Positions 1 to 9,500 of a stretch of DNA of 47,478 nt are shown one piece after another. Under the pieces are notes generated by a model. The model had not been told where the DNA came from and ran no database searches. It was given only the letters and a program-made list of their open reading frames with translations. Every line of letters begins with the position of its first letter. Position 1 is the stretch's first letter. Source of the stretch: Legionella moravica DSM 19234 (GTDB taxonomy: Bacteria > Pseudomonadota > Gammaproteobacteria > Legionellales > Legionellaceae); the NCBI RefSeq assembly GCF_000423305.1, contig NZ_AUHS01000029.1, positions 1 to 47,478 of the forward strand, given 5' to 3'. The translations under genes and the position numbers were made by a program.

Positions 1-159
1 GGGCTGTTGACATTTCATTATGTTCAAGCCTACTTTCCGCGACTTGTTCGCGGAATCGATAGATCATGCGCAAAACAAGAATATATTGCGCCTATAAAGA
101 GTGAATTGGATCCCGCGAACAAGTCGCGGGACGTCGAAACTTGAATTGTCAACAGAACC
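1..159. repeat. Nested palindromic intergenic element
   Basis: The outer ends are inverted: GGGCTGTTGACA at 1-12 faces TGTCAACAGAACC at 147-159. Inside lie two inverted copies of a smaller hairpin, around 38-54 (CCGCGACTTGTTCGCGG) and 112-130 (CCGCGAACAAGTCGCGG core). The same architecture, CTGTTGAC ends outside and CCGCG hairpins inside, recurs near 13.05 kb and 19.5 kb. The window begins at the left end, so the element may extend further left. The rest of 160-314 has no convincing gene; a 69-codon reverse frame across 64-273 reads through the repeat and is taken as chance. Confidence 0.55.
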
Positions 160-314
160 TAGACTTCTGGCATGTGACGTCTTAATAGCCTCGGGAAAAT
201 CATTCCGAACGTAGTCAGGAATCTCTTGAAGGTGATGTTGTACCAGCATTTCGAGATCCTTCTCTGCTTTCAAAATGACGAAATCCGAGGATTTATTAAG
301 AGGTCACCCTGATA

Positions 315-1547
315 TTGGATAATATAATGAATCGAAAAGCCTTACTGGTTGTTATTGCTTTGGTGTTTCTCGAATGGCTGGATTTCAGTTTGTACCTTTA
401 TCTGGCCAAGTCGGTGTTTGCCAAACTGTTTTTTCCTCCATCAGAATACAGCTTGATGCTTTCATTTGCCTTATTTGCTACAGCCTTTCTTGCCAGACCT
501 TTAGGCGGTTGGTTGTTCGGCCGCTCTGCAGATGGCTTTGGTCGGCGAACACCGCTCATTTTTTCTGCGGCTTTAATGGGCATGGCAACAATAGGCATAG
601 CCCTGCTTCCCGGTTATGAAGTTATTGGTATCAGTGCGACCTGGGGATTACTCCTTTTAAGAATTGCTCAAGGTCTCGCTCTTGGCGGAGAAATTAACAA
701 TTCAGCCATGTTTCTTGTTGAACACCAATCCAATAAACCTCTGATTGCCGGCAGTTTTGTCGCCGCCAGTGGTGCTGCTGGTATGTTTCTGGGTGGTGCA
801 ACCGCTGCATTGGTTCAATCAACTCCTGGTACAGGGTTGTGGCGAATTATTTTTGTTCTCGTTGGGCTGATTTCACTTTGGGTTTGTGGCTTACGAAAAA
901 AACTCACAGAATCGCCTGAATTTGTTGCCGACAGATCACCGATAAGCCAAATAATCCGTGAAGAATGGCCAGGTATTATGAATATTACTATTATGGGAGC
1001 TTTTGTAAGCGTTACAGTATATATATGCAATGCATTCTGGGTCTCTTACGCCACCGATCAGGGTTTGGGTTCTCCAGTTGCCTGTGCCTGGGCTGGATCC
1101 ATGGCGCAACTTATGTCTGCTTTGTTGGCATTACCAATTGCTCGATATACTCCCCCGTCCAAAGTGTTATGGTTATTACGAAACAGTATGATTGCGGCAT
1201 TTTTCGGCGCCCCAGTGTTATTTTGGTTTACCGCCCAGGATTCTGTTGCAGGAGTAATGCTCGGCCTTGTTTTGTATATACTGGCCAATGGTTTTCTGTG
1301 CTCTGCCCTCTATTATTTTTTATACCTTCAGCTACCTGCTCAATACCGCTGTCGAGGTGTTTCCACTGTTTGGGCAATTTCAGCAAGCCTTGGAGCAATC
1401 AGTTTACCGGTAGCCGAACAGGCTCATCTCCATGACATGACCTGGATCGCTCCTGTGTGGGTCAGCTTTATTGCTCTGATGAGTTATTTATTTTTATCCC
1501 GTGGCCGATTAAACCAGCAAGACAGAGTGCCTTACCTGAAGAGATAA
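315..1547 (+). CDS. MFS transporter, MHS (metabolite:H+ symporter) type
   Basis: This is an inner-membrane secondary transporter of the major facilitator superfamily with about twelve hydrophobic segments over 410 residues. The cytoplasmic loop 2-3 carries the family signature (RPLGGWLFGRSADGFGRR), and the following helices with GLALGGE resemble the ProP/MHS branch that takes up organic acids, proline or betaine with protons. The substrate cannot be told from sequence. The start is uncertain. A TTG at 315 lies 11 bases after an AAGAGG ribosome site (298-303), whereas the in-frame ATG at 327 has no good site; I favour TTG. No partner gene is adjacent, and the next gene lies 80 bases downstream with its own ribosome site. 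Confidence 0.85.
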   Translation: MDNIMNRKALLVVIALVFLEWLDFSLYLYLAKSVFAKLFFPPSEYSLMLSFALFATAFLARPLGGWLFGRSADGFGRRTPLIFSAALMGMATIGIALLPGYEVIGISATWGLLLLRIAQGLALGGEINNSAMFLVEHQSNKPLIAGSFVAASGAAGMFLGGATAALVQSTPGTGLWRIIFVLVGLISLWVCGLRKKLTESPEFVADRSPISQIIREEWPGIMNITIMGAFVSVTVYICNAFWVSYATDQGLGSPVACAWAGSMAQLMSALLALPIARYTPPSKVLWLLRNSMIAAFFGAPVLFWFTAQDSVAGVMLGLVLYILANGFLCSALYYFLYLQLPAQYRCRGVSTVWAISASLGAISLPVAEQAHLHDMTWIAPVWVSFIALMSYLFLSRGRLNQQDRVPYLKR

Positions 1548-1627
1548 CTACGTTACTTGATGTTGCATTGATGAAAACCATACTTTATGTCACTCTTAAT
1601 GGAGCAGCGCATTAGAAGGAGCAAGTT

Positions 1628-2848
1628 ATGTTGCATATTGCCATTATTGGATGCGGGATTGCTGGCCCTGCAGCTGCTTTGTTTTTAAAGAAATTAAATG
1701 CTGACGTTACTGTATTTGATAAAGTCGAGAATTTAAAACCTGTTGGTGCTGGATTCTTATTGCAACCAGCAGGCCTGGATGTGTTGAACCAATTAGGAAT
1801 TGTTCGTTCACTGATTTCCAGAGGCGCCCCCATTTCAGGTTTGTATGGAAGGAATCATAAAAATAAAGTGGTTCTGGATTTACATTATGCTGATTTGGTG
1901 CCTCACCATAGTGGTTTGGGCATCCATAGAGCTGTCCTCTATGAAGAATTATTTAAAAAGATGACCGAGCTGAACATCAAAATAATCAATCCTTGTGAAA
2001 TTACTGGTATAAAACAGAGCGAAGAATGTGTTCATCTGAATGATAATCAAGGAAACCATCATGGCCCTTATGATTGTGTGATTATTGCAGACGGATCACG
2101 ATCCCAATTGCGATACAGCATGAATTGCAAAATAAACGTAACTCCTTACGAATGGGGTGCACTATGGGCAATCTGTCAGGATACAGAACAGACATTCGAT
2201 ACAATTCTGGAACAGGTTTATAAACATACTGAAATTATGGCCGGTATTTTGCCTATGGGGTATCAGAACAAAAACCTCATGGTCAGTTTTTTCTGGAGTT
2301 TACACCAAGCAAAATTGGAACAATGGAAAAATACCCCTTTCCCTGCATGGAAAAAAGAGGTTCTAAATGTTTGGCCCAAGTTGAGACCCTTATTGGATCA
2401 TCTGGATTCACATGATCAATTCGCCTATGCATCCTATGCCGATGTGAGCATGCACCCATGGCATGACAACCGGGTTGTGATTATTGGAGATGCCGCTCAT
2501 GGCATGAGCCCCCAATTAGGTCAAGGCGCCAATCTGGGATTAATTGATGCCAGAATCCTTTTTGAATGTTTACGCGAACAGCCCGTCCAAAAAGCCTTGA
2601 CCCTCTATACTGAAAAAAGAGCTTCACAGCTTCATTATTATCAAACCGCAAGCCGTTTTGTTACTCCTTGGTTCCAATCCTCAAATCGGGTTATGGGCTT
2701 TTTAAGAGATGCATTGCACGGTACTTTTTGCAAAACACCGATAATAAAACAGCAGATGCTTCTCACCCTGGCCTGTATGAAAACAGGGTATTTTAACTCC
2801 ATTCCCCTGGATCAATATCAACCCCTGTTTAGGCCAATAAATGAATAA
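1628..2848 (+). CDS. FAD-dependent monooxygenase (PHBH/UbiH-like)
   Basis: This is a group A flavoprotein monooxygenase expected to hydroxylate or epoxidise a small organic substrate using NAD(P)H and oxygen. The N-terminus has the dinucleotide-binding motif IIGCGIAGPAAALFLKK at residues 6-22 with an acidic residue ending the second strand (VFDK). A second FAD motif, GDAAHGMSPQLGQGANLGL, lies near residue 290. The length of 406 residues is normal for the family. An AAGGAG site sits at 1616-1621, well spaced from the ATG. The stop overlaps the start of the next membrane-protein gene by 8 bases, so the three genes from 1628 to 3785 are probably co-transcribed. The substrate is unknown; the membrane partners hint at a lipid-soluble one, which is inference. 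Confidence 0.87.
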   Translation: MLHIAIIGCGIAGPAAALFLKKLNADVTVFDKVENLKPVGAGFLLQPAGLDVLNQLGIVRSLISRGAPISGLYGRNHKNKVVLDLHYADLVPHHSGLGIHRAVLYEELFKKMTELNIKIINPCEITGIKQSEECVHLNDNQGNHHGPYDCVIIADGSRSQLRYSMNCKINVTPYEWGALWAICQDTEQTFDTILEQVYKHTEIMAGILPMGYQNKNLMVSFFWSLHQAKLEQWKNTPFPAWKKEVLNVWPKLRPLLDHLDSHDQFAYASYADVSMHPWHDNRVVIIGDAAHGMSPQLGQGANLGLIDARILFECLREQPVQKALTLYTEKRASQLHYYQTASRFVTPWFQSSNRVMGFLRDALHGTFCKTPIIKQQMLLTLACMKTGYFNSIPLDQYQPLFRPINE

Positions 2849-3374
2849 AATACTGGTTATTTACACCTATTACATCGTCTGGTTTGGCTCACTTATCCTG
2901 GCCGCGAATCATTTTGCCTGGCTTCCTCTTCTCTTGTCACTATCCATCAGCGCGATTCAACTCTATTTTTGGTGTGATTTATCCAAAGTCAAAAACTGGA
3001 AACTGTTTATGTTCTACCTATCCAGTTTAGGTTTTCTGTGCGACAGTCTATTTGCTGCAACCTCATTCATTTATTTTCAGCCCAATCCCTTTCAACCTTA
3101 TCTTGCACCTCCGTGGATGTTAGGCTTTTGGATCAATTTCAGTGTGTTGTGCATTTGCCTGGTAGATCTTCTCAATCGGATACGCCGTCTTCTCTGGCTT
3201 ATCGCATTAATTGGATTTCCAGCAGCCTATCTGGGCGGAGTAGGATTTCACGTAGCTGTATTTCAAGCAGGTACGATCAGCTCCATTATTCTTGGTATAA
3301 TATGGATGGTTCTTTTTCCCTTTTTATGTCATAAATTATTATTTAAACCGATTCACTCATTGATTAAGGATTAA
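2841..3374 (+). CDS. Small integral membrane protein, DUF2878-like
   Basis: The protein has 177 residues with about five hydrophobic segments and little soluble sequence. Composition, length and the pairing with a DUF2177-type protein agree with the DUF2878 family, which has no established biochemical function. The ATG overlaps the end of the monooxygenase gene by 8 bases, which suggests translational coupling, and the next gene starts 3 bases after its stop. Family assignment is from pattern memory and is moderate; an inner-membrane location is clear from the hydrophobicity. Confidence 0.65.
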   Translation: MNKILVIYTYYIVWFGSLILAANHFAWLPLLLSLSISAIQLYFWCDLSKVKNWKLFMFYLSSLGFLCDSLFAATSFIYFQPNPFQPYLAPPWMLGFWINFSVLCICLVDLLNRIRRLLWLIALIGFPAAYLGGVGFHVAVFQAGTISSIILGIIWMVLFPFLCHKLLFKPIHSLIKD

Positions 3375-3377
3375 ATC

Positions 3378-3785
3378 ATGACCGCTCTTAAATGCCTCAT
3401 TCCCACAATGCTCTTATTCTGCCTGCTGGATTTTCTCTGGATTGGATGGATTGGGAAATCAATTTATTTTAACCAGCTTGGCCCGTTTTTAAATATTGAA
3501 GGAAATCAATTAAACGCAAATCTGCCTGCTGCTTTTGTAGTTTATATCCTGTTTGCGCTGATGATTTGGTGGGTTGTCCTTCCTTTGGCAGACAATCAAG
3601 TAGCGAGCAGTTTTTTCTATGGCGCATTTTTGGGGCTGATAGTCTACGGAATTTATGACATGACCAATCTGTCGGTACTTAAAAATTGGCCTGTTTCTGT
3701 TTCAATAATTGATTGGTGCTGGGGAATCATACTGTGCAGCATCACCAGTGGATTTTGCAGTTGGATTAAAGGCTATCTCGCTTAA
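3378..3785 (+). CDS. Small integral membrane protein, DUF2177-like
   Basis: The protein has 135 residues and four predicted membrane segments. The N-terminus (LLFCLLDFLWIGWIGKSIY), the central WWVVLPLAD and the late YGIYDMTNLSVLKNWP stretch resemble the DUF2177 family, including its conserved Asp-Leu-x-Trp at the first helix and Tyr-Asp-x-Thr-Asn in the third. No reaction is known for the family. It is the last gene of the 1628-3785 unit and is followed by a strong hairpin. Members of DUF2177 and DUF2878 often sit beside flavin or lipid-modifying enzymes, which fits the upstream monooxygenase. Confidence 0.75.
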   Translation: MTALKCLIPTMLLFCLLDFLWIGWIGKSIYFNQLGPFLNIEGNQLNANLPAAFVVYILFALMIWWVVLPLADNQVASSFFYGAFLGLIVYGIYDMTNLSVLKNWPVSVSIIDWCWGIILCSITSGFCSWIKGYLA

Positions 3786-3798
3786 CTCTTAGTAAACA

Positions 3799-3835
3799 CC
3801 AGGTTGGCAAACTACCTTCGGGTTTGCCAACCTGG
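3799..3835. terminator. Bidirectional hairpin terminator
   Basis: A perfect 14-bp stem (CCAGGTTGGCAAAC pairing with GTTTGCCAACCTGG) surrounds a 9-base loop. It lies between the convergent stops at 3785 and 3844 and can serve both. There is no long T-run on either side, so efficiency is unknown. Confidence 0.7.
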
Positions 3836-3843
3836 TAAACGGA

Positions 3844-5073
3844 TTAAAGTCCCAACCAGCGGATGAACCGATTAGTAGCTTTTAAATTAATGAATGGCCT
3901 GGTTTCCGTGTTCACTGTATAACTCTTTATTGCATCATCAATAGTACTTGATGTAGCCGAGTTTGAACGCACCTCTTTAATTTTTCCCATGTTGAGAATT
4001 TTCATTTGCGTTTCATAATACCCATGCACCATAATAATGACGGGTATTACGAAATTAATCGAATCTAACCCACCTCTATCATTTTGCACCACCAGTTTAT
4101 TAAATTCTTTGCTACTTAAAGCGATGTACTCTTGATTATTAATTTGACGGCGCAACATCCTTCCTAATGGTGCCTGGGTATGAAATACCCGCTCATAAGC
4201 ATCAGCCGACATCACAACAATGGGCTCTTCCTCTTCTCGTCGATCATTTTTATTCAGATCAGCAAATAAAACAGGTTCTCTAAGATCCACATCATTGGGT
4301 GGTGAGTCCGGCTTGGCCATCAGTACAGTCGAATTGACTGGTTGAGGAGGGGCATCACAGGTTAAAAATTTGGATTTTCCAAACCATTCATCACTGGGAT
4401 AATAAATGACCATGAGTGAATTGTCTTTTATGGTATTAATAATGGGCTTATAGAGATCCGGAGGAAGAGCAGGACATCCCCAACTGCGTCCTGGCCTCCC
4501 ATAACGTTTTATAAAATTCTCCTCTACATACCACCCCCCATGCATCACGACCGACCGATTATAGGCATTGTCATTAAAATTTTTATCAAGACCAGCCAAT
4601 CTTAAAGAAAGCCCCTCTCGACCGTAATAAGCCTGATCGGTTTTATAGACGCCAATGCTGCTGGCTTTGCTGTCGTATTTATTTGAAAAATAGTTGGTTA
4701 ATAAAGTACCTGATCTGATGCCATGAGACACGTAGGTATGAAAAAGTAATTTCTTTTCTTGTAAATCAAATACCCATAATCTTTTTTCGTTCGATGGTAA
4801 GGAATAATCAATAATGGTCAAAATGTTATTACGTTGAACATTATAAGTTGTCGCACATTTGATCGTTGTCAGAACTTTATTAATGACCGGTGCATGTAAG
4901 GTATTCCCCTCCTTTTGAAGCATGTCCTTTATTTCATTCAATTGATAATTATAAGATGGGATCACGCTTTGAACACTCTCATTCATAGCGAGTTGTTTTT
5001 CTAGTACAGGTAAGGGAAGTAAAGCGAAATCAGATGACGTTACTGCTAATAGCAATAGCAGAATATTGATCAT
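3844..5073 (-). CDS. L,D-transpeptidase-like protein, YkuD_2 family
   Basis: This is a predicted periplasmic cysteine transpeptidase acting on peptidoglycan, forming or editing L,D-cross-links or linking proteins to murein. The catalytic region runs from about residue 80 to 215. It contains VVMHGGWY (His178) and GRSWGCPALP (Cys200), the His and Ser-x-Gly-Cys elements of the YkuD_2 branch. A short hydrophobic N-terminus (residues 1-11) could be a signal sequence although it lacks a positively charged start. The roughly 200 residues after the catalytic domain are not recognised and may bind a partner. The start is supported by AAGGAA five bases upstream of ATG. It is monocistronic and convergent with the membrane-protein operon. 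Confidence 0.8.
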   Translation of the reverse strand: MINILLLLLAVTSSDFALLPLPVLEKQLAMNESVQSVIPSYNYQLNEIKDMLQKEGNTLHAPVINKVLTTIKCATTYNVQRNNILTIIDYSLPSNEKRLWVFDLQEKKLLFHTYVSHGIRSGTLLTNYFSNKYDSKASSIGVYKTDQAYYGREGLSLRLAGLDKNFNDNAYNRSVVMHGGWYVEENFIKRYGRPGRSWGCPALPPDLYKPIINTIKDNSLMVIYYPSDEWFGKSKFLTCDAPPQPVNSTVLMAKPDSPPNDVDLREPVLFADLNKNDRREEEEPIVVMSADAYERVFHTQAPLGRMLRRQINNQEYIALSSKEFNKLVVQNDRGGLDSINFVIPVIIMVHGYYETQMKILNMGKIKEVRSNSATSSTIDDAIKSYTVNTETRPFINLKATNRFIRWLGL

Positions 5074-5242
5074 AGCATTTCCTTGATTGTATTAATCTTA
5101 AATTATTATTATTCCTATAATCATTAATATAGATCACAAACAATCAGCGTGCACAAAATTTAATTTAAAGATAATTAATTTAATCAAGGTACCTGAATGT
5201 GCGCGCTTTTGCGCGCAAATATTTTAACCCCCTCACCCTAAA

Positions 5243-5275
5243 CTCTCTCCCCCTCGCTGCGCGTGGGGGAGAGGG
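5243..5275. repeat. GC-rich intergenic palindrome
   Basis: A C-rich arm (CTCTCTCCCCC) and its complement (TGGGGGAGAGGG) enclose a short GC loop, preceded by CCCTCACCCTAA at 5230-5241. This is the form of a widespread class of bacterial dispersed palindromes. It lies in the 339-base gap between the transpeptidase and the next gene. It stands out sharply from the AT-rich surroundings. Confidence 0.6.
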
Positions 5276-5280
5276 AATGC

Positions 5281-5396
5281 GATCTAAAGAAGCTCATTTT
5301 CCCTGGATACAAGTGCGTTTTCGCGAGGATAACTTACAAAAAGCAATGCTCTTTCAGGAACAAATCAAGACACATTTGGAAACAGGTGAAGAATGA
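5281..5396 (+). pseudogene. Possible 3' remnant of a coding sequence
   Basis: Directly after the palindrome, one frame reads a protein-like C-terminus (HFPWIQVRFREDNLQKAMLF and on to GEE-stop) with balanced amphipathic composition. Its stop overlaps an ATG (ATGA at 5395-5398), as if a second gene had been coupled to it, but that second frame ends after about 55 codons and runs antisense to the next gene. No start codon or ribosome site is present on this side of the palindrome. I read it as a decayed fragment; chance coding is also possible. Confidence 0.25.
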
Positions 5397-5412
5397 TCAA
5401 TACACCCTGTCA

Positions 5413-5793
5413 TTATTGGAGCTTTTTGGTAGCCTTGGCATCATCCTCATCAGACCTGTCACAGAATAAAAGGGTTGTTGAATTCAATGCGCTAGCGCAA
5501 GCGCTCAAAGCATTCAATGTCCATGAGGCATTAGTACATCCAGAAGTCACTCCAGCATAAATAGCTCCCAATCTGAATAAGTTACCGCCAACACCAAGCA
5601 ACTTCGCTCCAAACCCGGTTGTCTCATTCAGACAATAAGTGCTGAATGCATGAGTGCATAGAGCCAGTCCAAGATCAGCAACTTTTCCTTGAGGATCTGT
5701 AATCAAAGAATAAGCAGCTACAGAAATAACTGCTGCATTGTACAATTGCATACCTTGTGTCCAGGATATGCCTTTATCAAAAAAACCAAACAT
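5413..5793 (-). CDS. Small membrane protein, paralogue A
   Basis: I do not recognise this family. The 126-residue protein begins MFGFFDKGISWTQGMQLYNA and has two to three hydrophobic stretches with a variable hydrophilic tail. It is a paralogue of the gene at 5991-6374. Both start MFG.F....W..G.Q, share an (A)AYxLxTDPxxK segment, an AxHAxx segment and a GxNLFxxGAxYxxxTS segment. I chose the internal ATG at 5793 because GAGAGG lies nine bases upstream; a longer frame opens at 5859 without such a site. Cysteine content is high for a small protein (eight in 126 residues). The role is unknown; effector or envelope protein are both possible. Confidence 0.7.
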   Translation of the reverse strand: MFGFFDKGISWTQGMQLYNAAVISVAAYSLITDPQGKVADLGLALCTHAFSTYCLNETTGFGAKLLGVGGNLFRLGAIYAGVTSGCTNASWTLNALSACASALNSTTLLFCDRSDEDDAKATKKLQ

Positions 5794-5990
5794 AATACAG
5801 TACCTCTCAGGATTAAAATGTCGAAATTTTATCCATTGAGCCTCTAATAAATCAAGCATTTTCCAAATTTACACTACTTTACCCATTAAAAAGGATACGG
5901 ATAGGAAACTTTAAGGAAAATATGGATTATATTGTACCAGTAAGAAATTTACTCATCAGTTCTTTTTCTATAAAAACAGGATCAACCAAA

Positions 5991-6374
5991 TCAAGGAGCC
6001 ATCACTATAGATGAACAAGTTTCAGGATTAGCGCGTGTCGATTCGGACAATAGAGCCCCGGTATTCAGCACAGTAGAAACAACTCCCAGTGCATCAAGCA
6101 ATGGAGATGTCTGCGTCGATTCGGAAGTCATTCGGGTATAGGATGCCCCCATGCTGAAAAGATTCACGCCTAAAGTCAGGAATTCATTCAGAGGACTGGC
6201 ATGTTCTCTAAGAGTTAAAAAATTAAGGGCGTGAACCGCTATATCCAAGCCTTCTACCGAGGCCTTCGCATCAGGATCCGTTAACAGTTTATAAGTTGCT
6301 GTGCTTAACAACAACACACTAACTATCTGTAATCCCCTCTTCCATTGACTGGCTTGATTAAACATTCCAAACAT
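5991..6374 (-). CDS. Small membrane protein, paralogue B
   Basis: This 127-residue protein is the tandem paralogue of the gene at 5413-5793, in the same orientation with about 200 bases between them. Segments such as TYKLLTDPDAKA and LGVNLFSMGASYTRMTS align with the neighbour without gaps. Unlike the neighbour it has a single cysteine, near the C-terminus. AAGGAAGGGG immediately precedes the ATG at a suitable distance. It is divergent from the large effector-like gene starting at 6568, so the 193-base gap contains both promoters. No function can be assigned. Confidence 0.72.
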   Translation of the reverse strand: MFGMFNQASQWKRGLQIVSVLLLSTATYKLLTDPDAKASVEGLDIAVHALNFLTLREHASPLNEFLTLGVNLFSMGASYTRMTSESTQTSPLLDALGVVSTVLNTGALLSESTRANPETCSSIVMAP

Positions 6375-6511
6375 ATGCCCCTTCCTTATTTGATCACTTC
6401 TGATGGGTTACCTTAGTGAATATACCCTTATTAAATCAAGCAAATTTTGAATTGACTCCTATACTTCGCGATCAAATGACCTCTAAAAGTATCGATTTAG
6501 GCACAATATGT

Positions 6512-6517
6512 TATAAT
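6512..6517 (+). promoter_or_regulatory. Candidate -10 box for the 1696-residue protein
   Basis: TATAAT lies 50 bases before the ATG in the divergent gap. No good -35 hexamer is found 16-18 bases upstream, so the promoter may depend on an activator. This is an inspection-level call only. Confidence 0.35.
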
Positions 6518-6567
6518 TTAAAACATCACCACTTAAATCATCGAATAAAAATTACCCCGAGGTTGAT

Positions 6568-9500
6568 ATGCCATTACAAGTTAAAATTATTGATTCTGTC
6601 AATAAATTTCTAAGCAGAAATGATGCTCACATGAAACTGAATAAAGGTGGCGTTTGTGGTGGTTTAGCAAGCTTATACGTACGATACACTCTTGAAGGTA
6701 AAAAAAACGAATTTTTCGAATTATCAAAACGATTAGCCAGCCTCCCCGAAGATTATCAAATGGGACACAATAATGCGATTGATCAATTTATCAGAGAGAT
6801 TGAAATTGAATTTAATCGATTTCAGTATACTAAAGGTCAGTATTATCAAGGAGATATGGAACATAGCGTTTTAATCAACGGTAAACCCATTAAAAAGGAA
6901 TTCAGCATCGGCTTGGTTGAAAGCCCGACCAATTGGTCCAATCTTCTTGAACAAATCCGTAACGAAGGCAGAGCGTGTTATATCCGCTCTCACAACCACG
7001 CCATAGCCCTCTCCTTTATTGATGATCAATTTGAAATCTATGATCCCAATTACGATGAAGATAATGAGGAACATCCTAATCCCCAGTCAACCAATACCCG
7101 GCGATTTAGGACAGCAGATGAGGCAATAGATGAGTTATCCCGGCAGTTTGGCTATCCGGATAACAGTAATGTAGGATTAGGCATAATCGTCTATGCAAAT
7201 CCTAATGACACATCCCAGGCTACCTACCCCGATAAAAAGCAAGTGTTACTTAAGTCGCTTCATAGCAAACCGGACTACCAAAGAACTATTGCCCCAAAAG
7301 ACAAAGACTGGAACTACAACAGCTTGTTCTTTGCTACTAACATCAATGACAGACAAACTATTGAATATCATGTGCAACACGATGAAATTGCAATAAAAGA
7401 CTGCGCCTATCTCATGCTGATGGACAGCAATAATGAACTTGTTTATCAGATCTATACCAATAAATCCAACAAAGAAAACAAACAAGCATTAATCTATTAC
7501 GCACTTTGGTCAGGTACTATTGGACTGTTTCAACGAATGATTGAAGACTACCAAAAAAATCATGTAGTGACGGCTGTTGAAAAAACAGCATTTAAATTTT
7601 TGATACAAAATGACTTTAGCTTGCTAAGAGCAGCTCGGTCAAGAAATCCAGTCTGTATCATGGAAGTACTAAAACTATACAAAAATTATGACATTCCATT
7701 AAACTCAATTTCTGAGCCTCTCTTAACAAAAATAATCATCCAACTCACCAAAAATGGGAATGCAGAACTTTTAAAAGCCTTTACTGAAGAAATCCCGGTT
7801 CTACCCAAATCCGTTATCACCGCAGGAATACGAACTGCTGCAAACCACGATAAGCGTGGCGCATTAACGTTTTGGCTTGGGGTTCGCGAACAATATCCGA
7901 TGGTTGACAACAATGATCTAATCAATAAAAAACTGATTAGCAAAACCTCACTCTTAAATTTCCAACAATTAATTCAGGCCGGTTTTACAGTCTCACCGTC
8001 TCTTTATTCTGAAACGTTAAAAAGAAACCGCCACGAGTTTTTTGAATTGAGTGTTGCCAGTAATCCTTCATCAGAATGGAACGGATTCATCGCATCATTA
8101 AAGAGTAACTCACTGGAAGAACCTGTCGATTTGTTAAGTCAAAATCAATCATTATCTGTCCTGCACGTATTAATTAGTTACAAAAAGAATGCATTAATTA
8201 AACGAAACTGGCCCGATTCAATTTCCGCCAATGCAGGTAACGAGGCGCTTCAATTTGCCTGCGAATGCGGTAATAAGGAGATGGTTGAATTTCTGACCCG
8301 GAAACAATTTAAGGTATCCACTGAATTTCAAATAGAACAAATCAAAGATGCTTTAAAATTAAATGATCATCAACGTCTGGATGCCATACTGTCAAGTTCT
8401 GTTGATTTTTACCAATTTTTTACTCAAACTAACAAACCATTAATTAAAGAATTAATTCAATCAGGTTTCAGTGATTTTATCATCCGATCATGGAATAATT
8501 ACCAGCATGACGTCCCAAAACACCGAATATTAACGGCAGATCATCTGCAACTGGATGATTTATTATGGATTGCCGTAACCAATGATAATAAACATTTGTA
8601 CGAACACATTACCAAAGAGTCCCCAGATCTGGCATTAAAAACCATAAAGGTAATCATAGACAGTAGTAACTCTGATTTTTATCCCTATGCAATCAAGCTG
8701 GCTCAAGCACTTCCAAACTCGACACAATCATTTTCTTCTTCCCTCTTGTATCAATTCATTCGCAATGAAATGAGTGAATACGATCAACGATTGTTTGAAC
8801 GTACTACAAAAGATGATGAGTTTGCCGATAGACAATACCGTGCCGAATTAAGAATACTCATCCAACCCTTATGTAACATACTGATTTATGCCATTGAAAA
8901 TCACTATTTTTCCTTTGCCGAAGAATTAAATTCACAGGTTTATTTGTCATTAAATGAAGCCTATGATTTATTTGTTTCAGCCCATCAAAATAAAAATTAT
9001 AAATCCATTGAATTTCTCCTGGACCATTATCCCAACTTATCAGCAGATAAACAGGTTTATTTAAGACTGGCCGAATCAAAAGAGTTTGATTTATTGGCAT
9101 TATTATTAAAACGCAATCGACTGATGGATCACACAATTTATATCAGCCTGCTAAAAGCAGCGGTAAGGTCACACCATGAACCAGTAATTCAAATCCTTTC
9201 TCCATATATCAATTCTGCATACAAAATCGAAGGCTCTCCTCTGTATGAGGCGATTCATGAAAAAAATGAGGAAGGCTATTTGCTTTTGATCAAATACGAC
9301 GCGGAAATGCCGCCTCGTCAATTGTTTTCACTTGCCATAAAACACACGAATAACCGCTTGCTGGATGCTGCTTTCCAAAAACCTAAATTTGAACAATTTT
9401 TTAAATCCCATTCTAATGAACTTTTGCGTCTACTGTTTCTCGATGGAACCCCCGAAGCTGTTTTATACTTTTATAAAAAAATGAAACTGGGCCATGAGCA

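Noticed and set aside
64..273. 69-codon reverse frame at the left end
   Set aside because: It crosses the palindromic element and has no clear ribosome site or family-like composition.
965..1435. 156-codon forward frame inside the MHS transporter
   Set aside because: It is out of frame within a clear transporter and rich in Cys/Ser/Tyr without a start signal.
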